From: Humibacillus sp.
GTDB lineage: Bacteria; Actinomycetota; Actinomycetes; Actinomycetales; Dermatophilaceae
Direction of reading: 5' to 3'
NCBI GenBank assembly: GCA_030452985.1
Contig: JAKDLG010000010.1
Coordinates: forward strand, 1 to 63,773
DNA length: 63,773 nucleotides
A model generated the notes under the pieces. That model did no database searches, had not been told where the DNA came from, and worked only from the letters and a program-made list of their open reading frames with translations. Shown here piece by piece: positions 60,443 through 63,773 of this stretch. Position numbers and translations under genes: made by a program. Within the stretch, counting starts at the first letter, position 1. The number at the start of each line of letters is the position of its first letter.

Positions 60443-60919
60443 ATGGAGACTTCTCGTCGACTCGAGCACTCGGGCGCTGACCGGGCCTTCGTCGTCTTCG
60501 TGGCCGCCGTGGTGGGGGCGCTGCTCGCGGCTGGTCTGCCCCTGGTCGCAGCCTTCGCCGACGGGCATGACCTGCCCTTCCCGGTCTGGCTGCGCTCGAT
60601 CGCCCGGCTCGACGCCACCTGGCTCACCTGGGGGCGCCCGACGATCGGGCTGGCGGTGGGGGCGCTCGCGGGCCTGCTGGTCATCGACCAGTCGTGGCGA
60701 CTCGACATCACCCGCGAGCGGATCGTGGTGCGGCAGGGCAGCGACGTGCGCCGCATTCCGCGGGAACGGGTCGGCGTGGTCTATCGCACCGGGCGCCGAA
60801 CCGTGGTCATCGAGGCCGGCGACGGCACGGGTCTGTTCAAGGGCATCGTCGAGGGCGAGCGATCGGCCGTTCCCGAGGTGTTCACGGCGCTGGGCTACCC
60901 GTGGGAGGGCGAGGTCTGA
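60443..60919 (+). CDS. YqeB-like membrane protein
   Basis: 158 residues. Two membrane segments (AFVVFVAAVVGALLAAGLPLVA and TIGLAVGALAGLLVI) and a C-terminal soluble PH-like part (LDITRERIVVRQGSDVRRIPRERVGVVYR). The pattern matches the YqeB family known from Bacillus and actinomycetes; function unknown. ATG 60443 is preferred to GTG 60437. Confidence 0.75.
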   Translation: METSRRLEHSGADRAFVVFVAAVVGALLAAGLPLVAAFADGHDLPFPVWLRSIARLDATWLTWGRPTIGLAVGALAGLLVIDQSWRLDITRERIVVRQGSDVRRIPRERVGVVYRTGRRTVVIEAGDGTGLFKGIVEGERSAVPEVFTALGYPWEGEV

Positions 60920-60998
60920 ACGCGGACGGATGCTGCTTCGCGGGCGCTTGGGGCGCGTGGCAGGCTGAGCCGCACAGTGGCCGAGAGGGAGGAACGCC

Positions 60999-62036
60999 GT
61001 GCGAGCCGTCGTCTACGACGAATACGGGCAGCTGCCCACGGTGCGTGCCGTGGCCGAGCCGCCGTGCCCAGCCGGCAGCGTGATCGTGCGAGTGCGGGCC
61101 ACGGGGGTCTGCCGCTCCGACTGGCATGCGTGGAGTGGGCACGACCCGGTGACGCTGCCGCACGTGCCGGGTCACGAGTTCGCCGGCGTGGTCGACCAGG
61201 TGGGCGCCGGGGTCACTCGTGCGGCCGTCGGTGACCGGGTGACAGCGCCGTTCGCCTGTGGCTGCGGCATCTGCGAGTGGTGCCGGGCCGGCGAGGCCCA
61301 GGTCTGCCCCGACGGCTACCAGCCCGGTTTCAGCGGACCCGGTTCGTTCGCCGAGCTCGTCATGGTGCCGGCCGCCGACACGAACCTCGTGCAGTTGCCC
61401 GACTCGCTCACCTACACCGCCGCGGCCGCCCTCGGCTGCCGGTTCGCCACCGCCTTCCGCGCCCTGCACACCCACGGCAACCTGGCGGCCGGCCAGTGGC
61501 TGGTGGTCTTCGGCTGCGGCGGGGTGGGCCTGTCGGCGGTGATGATCGGACGAGCGGTCGGGGCCCGCGTGATCGCCGTCGACGTCTCGGCGGCCGCCCT
61601 CGCCCGGGCCAGCGAGCTCGGCGCCGAACACACCTTCGACGGAGGTGACCTGGCCGGCACTGTAGCCGGCATCCGGGACGTGACCGGCGGTGGAGCGCAC
61701 GTCGGGGTCGATGCGATCGGCTCACCGACGGTCGCCTCCGCCTCGATCGAGAGCCTGCGTCCGCGCGGCCGGCACGTGCAGGTCGGCCTGCTGCTGGGCG
61801 CGGAGGCGTCGGCGTCTCTGCCGATGGGCCTTGTCATCGCCCGAGAGCTGGCGGTGTTCGGCTCTCACGGGATGCCGGCCGTCGACTACCCGGCCATGCT
61901 CGAGCTGGTGGCGAACGGCCGGCTCGACCCGGCCGCGCTCGTGACTCGGGTGGTGGGGCTCGACGAGGCCGGCCCCGCGCTGGTCGCGATGGGCCGTCCG
62001 GGGCCGCCGGGTCTCACGGTGGTGGCGCTCGGCTGA
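60999..62036 (+). CDS. Zinc-dependent alcohol dehydrogenase
   Basis: 345 residues, medium-chain family. Catalytic zinc ligands C38, H59/E60 and C147 (LGCRFATAF); structural zinc cysteines in CGCGICEWCRAGEAQVC (C89, C92, C95, C103); NAD-binding VFGCGGVGLSAV. Oxidises an alcohol or reduces an aldehyde with NAD(P). GGGAGGAA precedes GTG 60999. Single gene. Confidence 0.92.
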   Translation: MRAVVYDEYGQLPTVRAVAEPPCPAGSVIVRVRATGVCRSDWHAWSGHDPVTLPHVPGHEFAGVVDQVGAGVTRAAVGDRVTAPFACGCGICEWCRAGEAQVCPDGYQPGFSGPGSFAELVMVPAADTNLVQLPDSLTYTAAAALGCRFATAFRALHTHGNLAAGQWLVVFGCGGVGLSAVMIGRAVGARVIAVDVSAAALARASELGAEHTFDGGDLAGTVAGIRDVTGGGAHVGVDAIGSPTVASASIESLRPRGRHVQVGLLLGAEASASLPMGLVIARELAVFGSHGMPAVDYPAMLELVANGRLDPAALVTRVVGLDEAGPALVAMGRPGPPGLTVVALG

Positions 62037-62201
62037 CCAGCTCTCGTGCGGACCTGCTGCCCCTGCGGCGTGATGCTGAGGTCGACCCGACCTGCGTTGA
62101 TCGACCTGGCCGTGTCCCGAGGTCGGCGATTCGTGACGATGTGGGGGAAGTGAGCACACCTACTCAGGCGGAGGGGTAGGAACCGCTGCTTGCATGGGGC
62201 C

Positions 62202-63659
62202 GTGACCGAGACCAGCGCCGCCGTGCACCCTCGCAGCGCCAGAGATCTGGACGCGGCCACCCCGGCCGATCGCGACCGCTGGGTCGACGCCCTGCGGGTG
62301 GGCTCGCTGTTCGTGGTCGTGCTGGGTCACTGGTTCATGGTGGCGCTGACGCCGAGCGGGCAGATCAGCAACACCCTGGCCATCCTGCCCTCGCTGCAGC
62401 CGGTGACCTGGCTGCTGCAGGTGATGCCACTGTTCTTCCTCGTCGGTGGCATCGCGCACGCGCACTCGCTCGAGTCGCTGGCAGCACGGCATCCGGACCG
62501 AACCGGTCGGTACGCCGCCTTCGTGCGCTCGCGCGCCGAGCGGCTGCTGCGACCGACGTTCGCCTTTCTCGCCGTGTGGGTCGGACTGGGGGTGGTCGCC
62601 CACGTGACGGGGTTGACCGGCCGATCGGGGGGAGACAGCGACGGCGCGCTCGTGAGAAGTGCTCTGGTCATGGTGCCGCAGCTGCTCTGGTTCGTGGGCA
62701 TCTACCTCGGCGTCTGTGCGTGTGCGCCGGGGATGCGCCGTCTGCACGCCCGGTGGGGGCCGGCGGTGCCGGTCGCCCTCGTGGCGCTGGCTGTCATTGT
62801 CGACGTCGTGCGCTTCGGCGGCGGGCCCGAACTGGTCGGGAACATCAACTTCGCTCTCGTCTGGTTGGCCCTGCACCAGCTCGGATTTGCTTGGCGTGAC
62901 GGGGTGCTCACGTCTCGGGCGGGCTGGGCCATGGTGGTCGTCGGCTTCGGCGGCATGCTCGCGGCCGTCATCGCCGGGCCGTACCCCGTCTCGATGGTGG
63001 GCCTGCCCGGCGAGACCGTGTCGAACATGGCCCCGCCGACCGCGGCGCTGCTGGCCCAGGGCATCGGCATCTGTGGTCTCGCCGTCGTGGTTCGCTCGCC
63101 GATGGGGCGGCTGCTCACCCGGCCGCGCGCGTGGAAGACGGTGCTCGCCGGCGCCCCCTTCGCGATGACAGCCTTCCTGTGGCACCTCACCGCGTTGCTG
63201 TTCGCGCTGATGGTGCTTCGGGGGCTGAACATCGAGCAGCCGGAGGTGGGTTCCATCGGCTGGTGGCTCAGCCGGCCGCTGCTCGTCGCGATGCTGGCGG
63301 TCGTGACGGCTGGGCTGGTCGGGGTGTTCGTGCGCTTCGACCGAGCCGGGACCACTCGACCTGAGCGGGGCGTTGTGGCGACCCGGCGTCGGCACGGCGA
63401 AGGCCGTCGGGGCTGGGTCGACCTGCTGGCCGGCGTGGCCGCGCTGGTGATCTTCTTCGGGGTGCTGATCGTCTCGGTTGCCGGCGTCGACGTGCTGGGC
63501 AACCGGCCGGTCTTCTTCCTGCTCGGCGAGGTCACCCCGGCGATCGGGCTGGTCGTGCTCGGCGCGGGCGTCGGACTGCTGGCCGTGACCGGGCGAGTCG
63601 ATCAAGCGGCGGATCAGTCGGCACCAGCTGCAGTCAGGACAGCAGCAATCGCAGACTGA
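62202..63659 (+). CDS. Membrane acyltransferase (acyltransferase 3 type)
   Basis: 485 residues with about 11 membrane helices. The N-terminal RWVDALRVGSLFVVVLGHWFM carries the conserved R and H of the acyltransferase 3 fold. Such enzymes transfer acyl groups to sugars, lipids or peptides at the membrane; the acceptor is unknown. GTG 62202 is taken as start; TTG 62190 in the same frame is an alternative with GTAGG upstream. Confidence 0.78.
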   Translation: MTETSAAVHPRSARDLDAATPADRDRWVDALRVGSLFVVVLGHWFMVALTPSGQISNTLAILPSLQPVTWLLQVMPLFFLVGGIAHAHSLESLAARHPDRTGRYAAFVRSRAERLLRPTFAFLAVWVGLGVVAHVTGLTGRSGGDSDGALVRSALVMVPQLLWFVGIYLGVCACAPGMRRLHARWGPAVPVALVALAVIVDVVRFGGGPELVGNINFALVWLALHQLGFAWRDGVLTSRAGWAMVVVGFGGMLAAVIAGPYPVSMVGLPGETVSNMAPPTAALLAQGIGICGLAVVVRSPMGRLLTRPRAWKTVLAGAPFAMTAFLWHLTALLFALMVLRGLNIEQPEVGSIGWWLSRPLLVAMLAVVTAGLVGVFVRFDRAGTTRPERGVVATRRRHGEGRRGWVDLLAGVAALVIFFGVLIVSVAGVDVLGNRPVFFLLGEVTPAIGLVVLGAGVGLLAVTGRVDQAADQSAPAAVRTAAIAD

Positions 63660-63667
63660 TTCGCAGA

Positions 63668-63698
63668 CTGACGCCGCAGCGGGGGCTCCCGGCGTCAG
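63668..63698 (+). terminator. Hairpin terminator after acyltransferase
   Basis: CTGACGCCG (63668-63676) pairs exactly with CGGCGTCAG (63690-63698) across a 13-base loop, 9 bases after the stop. No U tract. Confidence 0.6.
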
Positions 63699-63773
63699 GA
63701 TCGCGCGATTGCAGGCTGAGTGCCGGCGGCGTTCTACGCCAGGAACGTGCTGCCCAAGCTGACCGCAGAGCGG

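Noticed and set aside
62160..63605. Minus-strand open frame opposite the acyltransferase
   Set aside because: Gln/His/Arg-rich antisense shadow of a membrane protein gene.

Overview
The window is about 64 kb of very GC-rich DNA (roughly 70 percent G+C) from an actinomycete. The evidence is a mycothiol-type maleylpyruvate isomerase family enzyme, a WXG100 pair, a SigB/F-type sigma factor, GAF-ANTAR and DrrAB-type proteins, many GTG starts, apparent leaderless genes and overlapping ATGA/GTGA junctions. A member of the Micrococcales (Intrasporangiaceae-like) fits best, but that is an inference from gene content. I saw no rRNA, tRNA, CRISPR array or replication origin.

Layout. 0-6.3 kb: a baeRF3-type release-factor-fold protein, an orphan pair of WXG100 proteins behind a strong palindrome, then a three-gene cluster of a DUF6421 protein, an SDR oxidoreductase and a threonine-aldolase-like PLP enzyme. 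6.4-10.1 kb: a sodium:solute symporter with its DUF3311 partner, a doubly broken M20 amidohydrolase and an isochorismatase-like hydrolase. 10.1-11.4 kb: a hairpin-rich gap and a 3'-truncated ISAs1-type transposase. 11.4-16.5 kb: a response regulator, a sensor kinase with an in-frame amber codon in its H-box, a DrrA/DrrB-like exporter and an ArsR-SRPBCC pair. 16.6-24.6 kb: glutamine amidotransferase, HAD phosphatase, PPK2, 1-Cys peroxiredoxin, a frameshifted alpha/beta hydrolase, LtrA, an FMN-binding protein and DUF488.

24.6-27.4 kb is an accessory patch: the decayed 3' end of an APH(6)-type antibiotic kinase, an AT-richer stretch and an intact hipBA toxin-antitoxin pair. 27.5-35.2 kb is a coherent nitrite/nitric-oxide module. 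It has a membrane protein, a hemerythrin-DUF2249 protein, a divergent Cys-containing HTH regulator, an NnrS-like membrane protein, a 924-residue fusion of membrane domain, cupredoxin and NirK-like copper nitrite reductase, and flavohemoglobin Hmp. A perfect 30-bp inverted repeat closes it.

35.3-46.4 kb: a DksA-like zinc-finger protein, an exported Ig-like protein, a large uncharacterised Rossmann-like protein, a secreted sedolisin, an acyl-CoA catabolic operon (CoA transferase, two acyl-CoA dehydrogenases, enoyl-CoA hydratase), an MFS carrier and an MscS channel. 46.5-56.1 kb: MarR-controlled and TetR-controlled DHA2 drug exporters (the second broken by a 28-bp duplication), GAF-ANTAR, sigma factor, a mycothiol-type enzyme and a CopD-CtaG fusion. 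56.2-63.7 kb: nitrilase, an NHLRC2-like thioredoxin-NHL protein, membrane proteins, a zinc alcohol dehydrogenase and an acyltransferase.

Two patterns cross the whole window. Six genes are broken, several by one-base changes in G/C runs, so some breaks may be assembly errors. The octamer GGATGCCG and its complement recur more than forty times, within and between genes.
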